From Laguncularia racemosa (Eukaryota; Streptophyta; Magnoliopsida; Myrtales; Combretaceae), in assembly GCA_037954665.1 (NCBI GenBank), contig JBBMOL010000551.1, forward strand, positions 1 to 64,000: 64,000 nucleotides of DNA, given 5' to 3'. Shown in pieces: positions 1 through 11,331 of this stretch. The notes under the pieces are model-generated. The model was given only the letters and a program-made list of their open reading frames with translations. It was not told the origin of the DNA and ran no database searches. Position 1 is the first letter of the stretch. Each line of letters opens with the position of its first letter. The translations under genes and the position numbers were made by a program.

Positions 1-205
1 GACGGTCCGGGTTCGACCGCATCTACTCGCACAAACATATGTATGCATGCTGAACCCCCACAAGAAAGAAAAACTAAAAATCTAACTAATTCCTGAAAGG
101 TTAACAACAGAGTAAAAAGAATGAAACACATTTCTTAAAGAGAACAATTCGAAGAGATTCAGGTGGCTAGCCTACTAGCATGTCTCCCCAGCGGAGTCGC
201 CATCC
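1..205 (-). mobile_element. Ogre-like element 1, 5' untranslated leader (partial)
   Basis: This is the stretch just inside the 5' LTR of a minus-strand Ogre-like retrotransposon whose body lies left of the window. It matches the leader of the right-hand Ogre-type element at 63086-63296: both share the opening gacggtccgggttcgaccgc and the segment with 'gattcaggtggctagcct' before the PBS. No coding sequence is present. The internal side of the LTR is on the left and the external side on the right, so the LTR at 206-2315 is the 5' LTR. Confidence 0.85.
185..202 (-). other. Primer binding site, tRNA-Arg type
   Basis: Read on the minus strand the 18 bases are TGGCGACTCCGCTGGGGA, complementary to the 3' end (with CCA) of a plant tRNA-Arg. 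Three bases (203-205) separate it from the LTR. A tRNA-Arg PBS is a known hallmark of Ogre elements; the tRNA match is from memory. Confidence 0.85.
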
Positions 206-1605
206 TGTCGAGTCTAATTTCTGAATTCCCATTCCTAATCCGATCTAGACTAGACCCTATGCTCATCTAATGTAGATCCTCGACTTGAGTTAGGAATTTC
301 GTTTGATTTTTGGAGTCGCCACCCAACTGTTGTTGGGAAATATTGAATTAAGACTAAAGGAGCGGATTAGTCTTAATTTGGACCACTAGTCGTCGTGATT
401 TCCTTTTCTCGTTTTTGTGAAAAGAGGAAAAGGGAAAACCAGAGTTTCTAAGTCCGGAGGCTAACCTATTAAAACCTTTACAGTTACCACCTAATCTCTT
501 GAAATTGTTTCTCTTTAGAAATGTGTTTCTATTTTGTTTCTGTTACTTTTTATTATGTTTTTGAATTATTTCAAGAAAAGGATTTTTCATTCATTTTATG
601 GGTTGACCCGAATGGGTGCCTACGTACCTGCTACTCAGGATCAAACAAGCCGTAGTTCGCTTTTCTGAAAACTTTAAGTTGGTTTGTGAATTTTAATTTA
701 TGATACCTCTTTTAGTTTTATGTTTTTACCATTTTTGGGATTTTTCTAAAAACTTCTAAGCCTAAGCTTTAATTTTATTTTGAAAATGATTTTAGGAAAA
801 ACATCAATTTTGGATTTATTTGAAGAAAAATGATTTTTCTAAGTGCTAAAACTCATTTTTTATGATTCTTTTATAATTTTTGAATTTTTTTATGATTTTT
901 TTTGTTATTTTTGTGATTTCTGAGCATTTTGGGGATTCTTGTGATTTTTGGGAATTTCTGTTGATTTTTGTGATTTTTGGGAATTTATGTGATTTTTGGG
1001 AATTTTGGGAATTTTTGTGATTTTTGGTTTATTATCTATCCTATTTTGACATCTAAAATTTTATTATTATTTTCCTAATGTTTTTTATTATTTTTCTATA
1101 TTTTATTGTTTTTTATTATATTTATTATTTTTTTATTATTTTTTTTCTACATTATTAAATTCTAGAAAAATCTAATTTCTAGATTTTCCTATTTATTAAA
1201 AATAAAACATAAACAAATAAATAAATAACTAAATAAAAAATAATTAATTAATTAATTAATTCAGAATAAATAAATAAACAAAATAAATTAAATAAAAAAA
1301 ACTCGGAAAATCCGACTTACCTAGATCCGGGTCGGTGCGCAGGTCGGGTCGATCGGACATGGCGGCGGGGAAGGTTCATTCACGGCGTTCCGGTGGCCTT
1401 TTGCGGTGGGTGAGGTGTCGAATCCTAGCTTCTCGAGGTTGCTGAATCCAATAGTGGCGGTGGTTTGCTCCTAGAACGTCTCTTTGCGGTGGCTCTAGCT
1501 TCGGTTGGTGGTTTCGGCTTCAAGCTTCTCCGGCGTACTCCGATTCGCTCCTTTCTCTCTCTTTCTCTCACTTGTGATCCCTCCTTCGGCTTTCTCCCTT
1601 CGATT

Positions 1606-1616
1606 CCTATTTATAG
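1606..1616 (-). promoter_or_regulatory. TATA box of Ogre LTR 1
   Basis: The minus strand reads CTATAAATAGG. The same box occurs at the equivalent place in the other Ogre LTRs (29298-29307 and 56316-56325). It is the likely core promoter of the element RNA; the start site itself is not shown. Confidence 0.65.
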
Positions 1617-1890
1617 ACACTTGAAACCGAGCTGGATAAGCTCGGATTTCCTCCGATTGAAGCTGATCGGATTTTCGGTTAGAAAAACCAACTCCGATTT
1701 GTGTAAATCCTTTGATTTGTTGCGATTTGATTCCAATTAGATAATGTTTATCTTATTTATGTTGAAGATCTGTTGGATTTGTGCAAAAAATCGAATCAAA
1801 ACGGTCAAAATACGAATTTTCTCTTCCGCCGGCGATCTCGGGCTCGAGGTAGGAGACGATCACGCGCTCCGGCGCGTGCGCTTCCTCCAG

Positions 1891-1914
1891 CCAATCAGAT
1901 GATGTCACGTGTCC
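1891..1914 (-). promoter_or_regulatory. CCAAT and ACGT-core motifs of Ogre LTR 1
   Basis: Plus-strand text shows CCAAT followed closely by GTCACGTGTCC. The pairing of CCAAT with an ACGT core is kept in the other two complete Ogre LTRs (29589-29612 and 56596-56615). ACGT cores are the usual binding sites of plant bZIP factors; regulation by them is inference. Confidence 0.45.
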
Positions 1915-1958
1915 TGGGTAAATGAAAAATTTGCAAAACACGGAAACTGCTTCCCCCG

Positions 1959-2025
1959 CGTTTCGAACCCCTGACCTCGCACCCACACCGCGCGCCTTAA
2001 CCCATGGTCCGGACCAGCTGAGCTA
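1959..2025 (-). promoter_or_regulatory. tRNA-like segment with pol III box A and box B in Ogre LTR 1
   Basis: On the minus strand TAGCTCAGCTGG (2025-2014) fits the box A consensus and GGTTCGAAACG (1969-1959) fits box B with one mismatch, 44 bases apart, a normal tRNA/SINE spacing. A related pair occurs at the same place in the LTR at 54919-57022. It could be a SINE head captured by the ancestral LTR or a tRNA relic; no complete tRNA cloverleaf was established. Confidence 0.5.
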
Positions 2026-2315
2026 GCCCACTTTCCTGATTTTTCTAATTTCGCAAATTGCATATATGCAATGCGATTTTTCTATTTTTTTGTATTTTTT
2101 GAAAATTCCAAATTTTGTAAAAAATGTTTATTATTTATTATTGCTATTTCTGAAATCATTTTTCAAAATTGATGTGTTTTCCTATTTATTTTTATTTTTT
2201 TAATATTTTTATTATTTTTGGTAAATTAGAGAAAAATTGGAAAAAATTGGGAAAAATTAAAAATTGATTATTTTTTAGAATTATCGATTCCTAGGGCGAA
2301 AATGGGGTGTTTACA

Positions 2316-2393
2316 AATCCTTCACTCTGAATCCTTACGAATCCAACCTTTGCTCTGAATCCCTATGAATCCAACCTTCGCTCTAATACCAAA
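2316..2393 (-). mobile_element. Retroelement remnant with decayed initiator-Met PBS
   Basis: Between the Ogre LTR and the next LTR lies a short stretch with two imperfect copies of a 27-28 bp motif built on 'ctctgaatcc..acgaatccaacc', then gctctaataccaaa. On the minus strand the latter resembles TTTGGTATCAGAGC, the initiator-tRNA-Met PBS of many plant LTR elements, with a substitution. It appears to be all that remains inside the window of the internal region belonging to the LTR at 2394-3143, cut off by the Ogre insertion. Confidence 0.5.
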
Positions 2394-3143
2394 TGATGCG
2401 GATTCGGATAGCTCTGAAACCAAACGATTCAAAAACGGATTCGAATTCCTTCACACAAACCAAATCGTCAATAACAATCAAATGTCACAAATTTTTAGGG
2501 TTTTCTGGATTTTGGTACTAACGAATAAAATTAAAGATATGGATAAAATTATCAATCTATAGATGCCAAGATTGATAAAATTAAACTGATTTGCAATCAA
2601 ATCATAGAACGATAGAGACCAGGTTCTATAAATCAATCACTATGGTTAAAGAATTCCAAGAATTCAATAACAATGCTCACCACAAATTCTAAAGAACCAA
2701 GAATTTGATAAGAACAACAAGAATAAAGAGAAAAATCAATTCCCAATATTCACAAATCTCCAAAGAAGATTCACACCGCTCAAAGTGTCTCTGTTTTACA
2801 ACCAAAATAACATTCTATCCTTGAAAACCCTAAGGACGCATATTTATATCATCCTAAAAACTTTGTGCGGAACCATTCAAGGCCGGCTCAAGGCCGGCCA
2901 AAGGTTGGCGGCCTAAACACATAGGCCGGCACTAAAGGCCGGCACAAAGGCCAGCTCCAAGGTCGGCGGCTTTGAAGCTAACTCGGCCGACCTTTATTCA
3001 AGGCTGGCTTAAGGCCGGCCGATCTTCGCCTTAGGTCCTCCCGACATCTATGTCCTCCTTTTTTGGTCCCCGTACTGCCACCTAGAGCTCGGATTGACTT
3101 TGTTTTCTTTGGTGCTCGTATCTTAGCTCTTGGAATCGTATCA
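2394..3143 (-). mobile_element. 750-bp LTR of a decayed retrotransposon
   Basis: The segment reads TGATACGATTCC...CGCATCA on the minus strand, so it has the inverted TGAT/ATCA ends of an LTR, with a PBS-like site just inside (2380-2393). A TATA-like GATATAAATA lies at 2850-2841 on the same strand. Upstream of it (2878-3023) is a block rich in GGCCGGC palindromes. The presumed external flank at 3144-3148 is aaaag; the other end is outside the window, so no TSD can be tested. The family is not recognised. Confidence 0.6.
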
Positions 3144-3149
3144 AAAAGA

Positions 3150-3722
3150 GTTAGTAGGGAAAGGAAAAACAGTTGTAGGGAATGATAATAAATAGTTTGT
3201 AGCTAGGACATTAGGAGGACAAAGTCATCAGGTTAAATGTTTTAAATGTCTGGGTTTTGGACATATGGCTACTCAATGTCCAAATAGAAGGGTTATGATT
3301 ACTACGGAGGTAGAGAGTGAGGAAGACGAGGAAGATATGCTTGAGACCATAGATCTGTCAGTTGTATTAAATGAGTGTTATGGTGATGCAGATGTTATAG
3401 TACATGAGGATAAGGGGAATGATTAGCATTTATCCATTAATGTATTATGTAGAGCTATGACTACCTTTCCTACTAATGATGACGAGCAGAGGAAAAATTT
3501 GTTCCATATCTCCTATAAGGTACAAGGTAATATGTGTGCTCTTATTATCAATGGAGGTAGTTGTACTAATGTTGTGGCTACCTCGTCAATGATTAAATTG
3601 AAACTAGTCATAATCCCACATCCCAAGCCCTATAAATTGCATTGGTTGAGTGAACAGGATAGTCTACATGTCACTTAGAGGGCTAAGGTGCCTTTCAGCA
3701 TAGGAGATAAATACCATGATGA
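3150..3722 (+). pseudogene. Ty3/gypsy gag zinc knuckle and protease fragment
   Basis: Conceptual translation shows a CCHC zinc knuckle CFKCLGFGHMATQC (3238-3279), an acidic linker (EVESEEDEEDML), then after a stop at 3424-3426 a retropepsin-like segment from 3457 with NGGSCTNVV. In this family the catalytic motif is D-G-G/S-S, so the Asp has become Asn. A second stop follows at 3676-3678. The fragment ends where the 2.5-kb repeat array begins. A related protease fragment with its Asp intact lies on the minus strand at 42398-42646. RT and integrase are absent. Confidence 0.75.
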
Positions 3723-3730
3723 GATTATAG

Positions 3731-6263
3731 CACCTCAAATAATCATTAAGTATGTTGCAGACTAGTCCTATATAGAGCCAGCAAAAACCTCAAAGCATTT
3801 AGAAAATCACTCATCATGATAATACAATTAGTTGCTAATGAAGTATCTTGACTAAATTTTTCTGTTTTTTAATATGTTATAAAATTTCATATAGAGTAAT
3901 CTATTTTGCTGTTATAATATTTTATGCAATTATTATAATTACAAGAATGTAGAAATATTATATTTATCATCAGATGCATAGAAAGAATAGAATTGCAATT
4001 CCACCGATTCAAAACTAGTACAAAAATCCCACTTAAAGTTAACACAAAAAATTCCCTAAGGAATCACAATTTTGTCTTTTAAAATCACTTTCAAACATAG
4101 GAAATGCTGAAATGGAATAGAATCTTGACTTTCTCACAGGTCTATTCACGCGTAAACGCATAATAACAGCATCATAAACAAATATAGTGGAATAAATTTA
4201 AGGAAATTCGATAATGATACCATCAAAAAATATAATAGATAGAAACATAAAATATAAAAGTTAAAGTCTTTTGAAATCAGATATAATAATAGAGAGAATA
4301 GATCATACCGCAAGATTGATTTGTTTTATGAAGGAGAATAGCATACATACAGTAAGGGGAAGAAACTTTGACTTTGTTATCATCTTAATGCAACAGAACA
4401 AGTCTAAGAAGAATGAAAAATATTATATTATAGAAGTGTTACTTGGATTCCTCCATCATTTTTGACCACTCAATAAGAAGAAAATTAATGGGTTATTTAT
4501 TTGGAAGTAACAGAGGAGAAATAGAATAGTTATTCGCTCTCAACTATTTATTACCTTATTTACTTGGAAAAACGAGGTAGGGATTTTAATTCTTGGGCTT
4601 TTCTATTCCCATTTTATTAGGAATAGGCATTACTAAATAAAAGGTGGAATTTTTTTTCTCTCTACATTGGGAATAAAAAGTTTAAACATTATGTCCGTTA
4701 TACCCTTATTAATGTTGCAACTAATGATTAAATGGGAGCAAATTAGTAATTTTATTTGTATTTCTTGCTTAATACCAAGTTAAATTAAACACTAAAAAAT
4801 TATATGAAGAAAACATTATTATAAAAATTCTTAACCTATTCTTGATAATAGTTATTTCAAAGCATGACTTTTCCATTCCCAGTTGATTTCATTCCTAAAA
4901 GTAAACGTCTCATAAAAGTGATCTTATATAAACTAGCAACTCCATATGTGGGCACACAAGAAGTAAAAGAATAGTTAGTTATAAAGCAAAACAAGTAATA
5001 CCTGGCTCTTTCTTGTACAATCAAAGAAAACTATAAGACAAAATTTATACTTGAAAAAAAATGAATTAATGAATGAATTGCTCTAAACTTTGCGATGATA
5101 CCGCACAAAAGAATATTTTTCTCAATGCAATTCTTCTCGAAATTCATTCCTCCCACCAAAAGATCATGGTTTAGTACATAATCTCTTGGTGGAAGGAGTG
5201 GATGTAGAGACATGAGGAAGTTATGACTTGAAATTCGAAATGGAAATTTGAGCATTCTATGACTTATGATGATTCCGTCATTTTCTTTGTTTCTTCTTTT
5301 AGTACATCAACTCTCACTCTCTCTGTTTTCCTCATACCTACATATATATAATAATAATAAAGGGAGAAACCCTTCCTACTTTTTAGGGGTTCTAAAATTT
5401 CAAGTAAATTATTCCACATCTTTTATCAAATAAAATATATAACAAGGCGAATAGTGGATTTTTTTGACGTAAAAAAAGATTTACTATTATCTTTTTTTTT
5501 TCTCTGCCTAAATCTTCTCTTCACCTATTTAAATTTTTTATAATCATTACTAGATGCACTAATTTCACCTAAAAAAATCGCATAGTCTAATATAAATTCA
5601 AACACTGATCAAACAAAGAAAAAACAAAATATAACATTAATGTACCTCAAATAATTATTGACTACGAAGTTGACATGTCTTATATAGAGCCAATAAAAAA
5701 AATCGAAGTTATTAGAAAATGACTTACATTGATAATACAATTAGTTGCTAACGAAGTATCTTGATGAAAATTTTATGTTTTCTTTTATATAATTTCAAAA
5801 GACTTAGCTTTCATAGTCTATAAGAATATATTACTCTATATTGCTTAATCTACTAAAACAAATCCACTGATAAAAAAAAATATTCTTGTAGTTGCTATAG
5901 ACATAACAACATATATACAACTTTCAAACATTACAATATTTGATTATTTTTATTATACATGTATAAATACTAATTTTAGTTTATTTTATTTATTTAGATG
6001 TAATATCAAAAAGGGTATAACCAATATTTCATTGGAAAGTTTTTAGATAATACTTAAAAACTTTAAATTACATTTACATTTATTGTTTTGTTGAAAAAAA
6101 AATACTGTCATAATTTGAACTTATTGTTTCACCAATTTTTATTTTTCATTTTTTGTTTATCAGTGCATTGTGTAGGCTTTTAGCCAGTCTTAGCTAAATA
6201 AGTAACATAGTCTAATAGAAATTTAAACAATCAAACTAATCAAAAAAATATATGATATTACAG
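3731..6263. repeat. 2.5-kb repeat, copy 1 (type A)
   Basis: Length 2533 bp. It carries type A markers (ctctctacattggg after the T-run, ttattcgctc, gtaaggggaagaaac) and lacks a 9-bp tctcttctt motif, as do copies 2 and 3. The internal second start is at 5643. A 74-codon minus frame (5255-5031) and a 64-codon plus frame (4271-4465) are open but match nothing I know. Confidence 0.9.
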
Positions 6264-8798
6264 CACCTCAAATAATCATTAAGTATGTTGCAGAATAGTC
6301 CTATATAGAGCCAGCAAAAACCTCAAAGCATTTAGAAAATCACTCATCATGATAATACAATTAGTTGCTAATGAAGTATCTTGACTAAATTTTTCTGTTT
6401 TTTAATATGTTATAAAATTTCATATAGAGTAATCTATTTTGCTGTTATAATATTTTATGCAATTATTATAATTACAAGAATGTAGAAATATTATATTTAT
6501 CATCAGATGCATAGAAAGAATAGAATTGCAATTCCACCGATTCAAAACTAGTACAAAAATCCCACTTAAAGTTAACACAAAAAATTCCCTAAGGAATCAC
6601 AATTTTGGCTTTTAAAATCACTTTCAAACATAGGAAATGCTGAAATGGAATAGAATCTTGACTTTCTCACAGGTCTATTCACGCGTAAACGCATAATAAC
6701 AGCATCATAAACAAATATAGTGGAATAAATTTAAGGAAATTCGATAATGATACCATCAAAAAATATAATAGATAGAAACAAAAAATATAAAAGTTAAAGT
6801 CTTTTGAAATCAGATATAATAATAGAGAGAATAGATCATACCGCAAGATTGATTTGTTTTATGAAGGAGAATAGCATACATACAGCAAGGGGAGAAACTT
6901 TGACTTTGTTATCATCTTAATGCAACAGAACAAGTCTAAGAAGAATGAAAAATATTATATTATAGAAGTGCTACTTGGATTCCTCCATCATTTTTGACCA
7001 CTCAATAAGAAGAAAATTAATGGGTTATTTATTTGGAAGTAACAGAGGAGAAATAGAATAGTTCTTTGCTCTCAACTATTTATTACCTTATTTACTTGGA
7101 AAAACGAGGTGGGGATTTTAATTCTTGGGCTTTTCTATTCCCATTTTATTAGGAATAGGCATTACTAAATAAAAGGTGGAATTTTTTTTCTCTGGAATAA
7201 AAAGTTTAAACATTATGTCCGTTATACCCTTATTAATGTTGCAACTAATGATTAAATGGGAGCAAATTAGTAATTTTATTTGTATTTCTTGCTTAATACC
7301 AAGTTAAATCAAACACTAAAAAATTATATGAAGAAAACATTATTATAAAAATTCTTAACCTATTCTTGATAATAGTTATTTCAAAGCATGACTTTTCCAT
7401 TCCCGGTTGATTTCATTCCTAAAAGTAAACGTCTCATAAAAGTGATCTTATATAAACTAGCAACTCCATATGTGGGCACACAAGAAGAAAAAGAATAGTT
7501 AGTTATAAAGCAAAACAAGTAATACCTGGCTCTTTCTTGTACAATCAAAGAAAACTATAAGACAAAATTTATACTTGAAAAAAAATGAATTAATGAATGA
7601 ATTGCTCTAAACTTTGCGATGATACCGCACAAAAGAATATTTTTCTCAATGCAATTCTTCTCGAAATTCATTCCTCCCACCAAAAGATCATGGTTTAGTA
7701 CATAATCTCTTGGTGGAAGGAGTGGATGTAGAGACATGAGGAAGTTATGACTTGAAATTCGAAATGGAAATTTGAGCATTCTATGACTTATGATGATTCC
7801 GTCATTTTCTTTGTTTGTTCTTTTAGTACATCAACTCTCACTCTCTCTCTCTCTCTCTCTGTTTTCCTCATACCTACATATATATAATAATAATAAAGGG
7901 AGAAACCCTTCCTACTTTTTAGGGGTTCTAAAATTTCAAGTAAATTATTCCACATCTTTTATCAAATAAAATATATAACAAGGCGAATAGTGGATTTTTT
8001 TGACGTAAAAAAAGATTTACTATTATCTTTTTTTTTTCTCTGCCTAAATCTTCTCTTCACCTATTTAAATTTTTTATAATCATTACTAGATGCACTAATT
8101 TCACCTAAAAAAATCGCATAGTCTAATATAAATTCAAACACTGATCAAACAAAGAAAAACAAAATATAACATTAATGTACCTCAAATAATTATTGACTAC
8201 GAAGTTGACATGTCTTATATAGAGCCAATAAAAAAAATCGAAGTTATTAGAAAATGACTTACATTGATAATACAATTAGTTGCTAACGAAGTATCTTGAT
8301 GAAAATTTTATGTTTTCTTTTATATAATTTCAAAAGACTTAGCTTTCATAGTCTATAAGAATATATTACTCTATATTGCTTAATCTACTAAAACAAATCC
8401 ACTGATAAAAAAAAATATTCTTGTAGTTGCTATAGACATAACAACATATATACAACTTTCAAACATTACAATATTTGATTATTTTTATTATACATGTATA
8501 AATACTAATTTTAGTTTATTTTATTTATTTAGATGTAATATCAAAAAGGGTATAACCAATATTTCATTGGAAAGTTTTTAGATAATACTTAAAAACTTTA
8601 AATTACATTTACATTTATTGTTTTGTTGAAAAAAAAATACTGTCATAATTTGAACTTATTGTTTCACCAATTTTTATTTTTCATTTTTTGTTTATCAGTG
8701 CATTGTGTAGGCTTTTAGCCAGTCTTAGCTAAATAAGTAACATAGTCTAATAGAAATTTAAACAATCAAACTAATCAAAAAAATATATGATATTACAG
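6264..8798. repeat. 2.5-kb repeat, copy 2 (type B)
   Basis: Length 2535 bp. It carries type B markers (ctctggaataa after the T-run, ttctttgctc, gcaaggggagaaac). The single-base loss in the last marker closes the 64-codon frame seen in copy 1. The (CT)n tract near 7840-7860 is longer than in copy 1. Confidence 0.9.
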
Positions 8799-11331
8799 CA
8801 CCTCAAATAATCATTAAGTATGTTGCAGAATAGTCCTATATAGAGCCAGCAAAAACCTCAAAGCATTTAGAAAATCACTCATCATGATAATACAATTAGT
8901 TGCTAATGAAGTATCTTGACTAAATTTTTCTGTTTTTTAATATGTTATAAAATTTCATATAGAGTAATCTATTTTGCTGTTATAATATTTTATGCAATTA
9001 TTATAATTACAAGAATGTAGAAATATTATATTTATCACAGATGCATAGAAAGAATAGAATTGCAATTCCACCGATTCAAAACTAGTACAAAAATCCCACT
9101 TAAAGTTAACACAAAAAATTCCCTAAGGAATCACAATTTTGGCTTTTAAAATCACTTTCAAACATAGGAAATGCTGAAATGGAATAGAATCTTGACTTTC
9201 TCACAGGTCTATTCACGCGTAAACGCATAATAACAGCATCATAAACAAATATAGTGGAATAAATTTAAGGAAATTCGATAATGATACCATCAAAAAATAT
9301 AATAGATAGAAACAAAAAATATAAAAGTTAAAGTCTTTTGAAATCAGATATAATAATAGAGAGAATAGATCATACCGCAAGATTGATTTGTTTTATGAAG
9401 GAGAATAGCATACATACAGCAAGGGGAGAAACTTTGACTTTGTTATCATCTTAATGCAACAGAACAAGTCTAAGAAGAATGAAAAATATTATATTATAGA
9501 AGTGCTACTTGGATTCCTCCATCATTTTTGACCACTCAATAAGAAGAAAATTAATGGGTTATTTATTTGGAAGTAACAGAGGAGAAATAGAATAGTTCTT
9601 TGCTCTCAACTATTTATTACCTTATTTACTTGGAAAAACGAGGTGGGGATTTTAATTCTTGGGCTTTTCTATTCCCATTTTATTAGGAATAGGCATTACT
9701 AAATAAAAGGTGGAATTTTTTTTCTCTGGAATAAAAAGTTTAAACATTATGTCCGTTATACCCTTATTAATGTTGCAACTAATGATTAAATGGGAGCAAA
9801 TTAGTAATTTTATTTGTATTTCTTGCTTAATACCAAGTTAAATCAAACACTAAAAAATTATATGAAGAAAACATTATTATAAAAATTCTTAACCTATTCT
9901 TGATAATAGTTATTTCAAAGCATGACTTTTCCATTCCCGGTTGATTTCATTCCTAAAAGTAAACGTCTCATAAAAGTGATCTTATATAAACTAGCAACTC
10001 CATATGTGGGCACACAAGAAGTAAAAGAATAGTTAGTTATAAAGCAAAACAAGTAATACCTGGCTCTTTCTTGTACAATCAAAGAAAACTATAAGACAAA
10101 ATTTATACTTGAAAAAAAATGAATTAAAGAATGAATTGCTCTAAACTTTGCGATGATACCGCACAAAAGAATATTTTTCTCAATGCAATTCTTCTCGAAA
10201 TTCATTCCTCCCACCAAAAGATCATGGTTTAGTACATAATCTCTTGGTGGAAGGAGTGGATGTAGAGACATGAGGAAGTTATGACTTGAAATTCGAAATG
10301 GAAATTTGAGCATTCTATGACTTATGATGATTCCGTCATTTTCTTTGTTTGTTCTTTTAGTACATCAACTCTCACCTCTCTCTCTCTCTCTCTGTTTTCC
10401 TCATACCTACATATATATAATAATAATAAAGGGAGAAACCCTTCCTACTTTTTAGGGGTTCTAAAATTTCAAGTAAATTATTCCACATCTTTTATCAAAT
10501 AAAATATATAACAAGGCGAATAGTGGATTTTTTTGACGTAAAAAAAGATTTACTATTATCTTTTTTTTTTCTCTGCCTAAATCTTCTCTTCACCTATTTA
10601 ATTTTTTATAATCATTACTAGATGCACTAATTTCACCTAAAAAAATCGCATAGTCTAATATAAATTCAAACACTGATCAAACAAAGAAAAACAAAATATA
10701 ACATTAATGTACCTCAAATAATTATTGACTACGAAGTTGACATGTCTTATATAGAGCCAATAAAAAAAATCGAAGTTATTAGAAAATGACTTACATTGAT
10801 AATACAATTAGTTGCTAACGAAGTATCTTGATGAAAATTTTATGTTTTCTTTTATATAATTTCAAAAGACTTAGCTTTCATAGTCTATAAGAATATATTA
10901 CTCTATATTGCTTAATCTACTAAAACAAATCCACTGATAAAAAAAAATATTCTTGTAGTTGCTATAGACATAACAACATATATACAACTTTCAAACATTA
11001 CAATATTTGATTATTTTTATTATACATGTATAAATACTAATTTTAGTTTATTTTATTTATTTAGATGTAATATCAAAAAGGGTATAACCAATATTTCATT
11101 GGAAAGTTTTTAGATAATACTTAAAAACTTTAAATTACATTTACATTTATTGTTTTGTTGAAAAAAAATACTGTCATAATTTGAACTTATTGTTTCATCA
11201 ATTTTTTTTTTTTTTTTTTTTTGTTTTTCAGTGCATTGTGTAGGCTTTTAGCAAGTTTTAGCTAAATAAGTAACATAGTCTAATAGAAATTTAAACAATC
11301 AAACTAAAAAAAAAAATATATGATATTATAG
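8799..11331. repeat. 2.5-kb repeat, copy 3 (type B)
   Basis: Length 2533 bp. It is almost the same as copy 2 over most of its length, but its right end has a long T-run (about 11203-11222) and the cttttagcaagttttagc variant shared with copies 4-6 instead of the variant in copies 1-2. Confidence 0.9.

Larger units (their letters stand above)
206..2315 (-). mobile_element. Ogre-like element 1, 5' LTR (2.1 kb)
   Basis: The LTR is bounded by TGTCGAGTCT at 206 and GTTTACA ending at 2315, so it reads TGTAAACACC...GACTCGACA on its own (minus) strand. The same ends occur in the copies at 28115-39768, 54919-57022 and 63297 onward. In sense order it carries a tRNA-like segment (about 2025-1959), CCAAT plus ACGT motifs (1914-1891), a TATA box (1616-1606), and a conserved block at 614-664 in the presumed R/U5 half. 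The left half is made of short AT-rich repeats such as gatttttgggaattt. Short open frames inside it match no known protein and are not called. It differs clearly from the other Ogre LTRs, so it is a separate insertion. Confidence 0.9.

Noticed and set aside
1465..1986. Open frames of 91 and 77 codons inside the Ogre LTR
   Set aside because: They lie in the promoter half of the LTR and their counterparts in the other LTR copies do not keep the same frame or protein.
1959..2025. A genuine tRNA gene
   Set aside because: Only the box A and B motifs fit; I could not build acceptor and anticodon stems, and the spacer is not conserved between copies.
4271..4465. 64-codon plus-strand frame repeated in copies 1, 6 and 7
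   Set aside because: A one-base loss closes it in copies 2, 3 and 5, so it is not maintained; no known motif.
4485..4925. MITE with terminal inverted repeats inside each 2.5-kb unit
   Set aside because: Short fold-back pieces exist (for example CTATTCC/GGAATAG), but matching terminal repeats with a target duplication could not be defined.
5031..5255. 74-codon minus-strand open frame, identical in copies 1-3 of the array (also 7555-7779 and 10089-10313)
   Set aside because: Identity follows from the near-identity of the repeat copies. The frame is lost or shortened in copies 4-9, has no recognised domain, and shows no sign of protein-level conservation.
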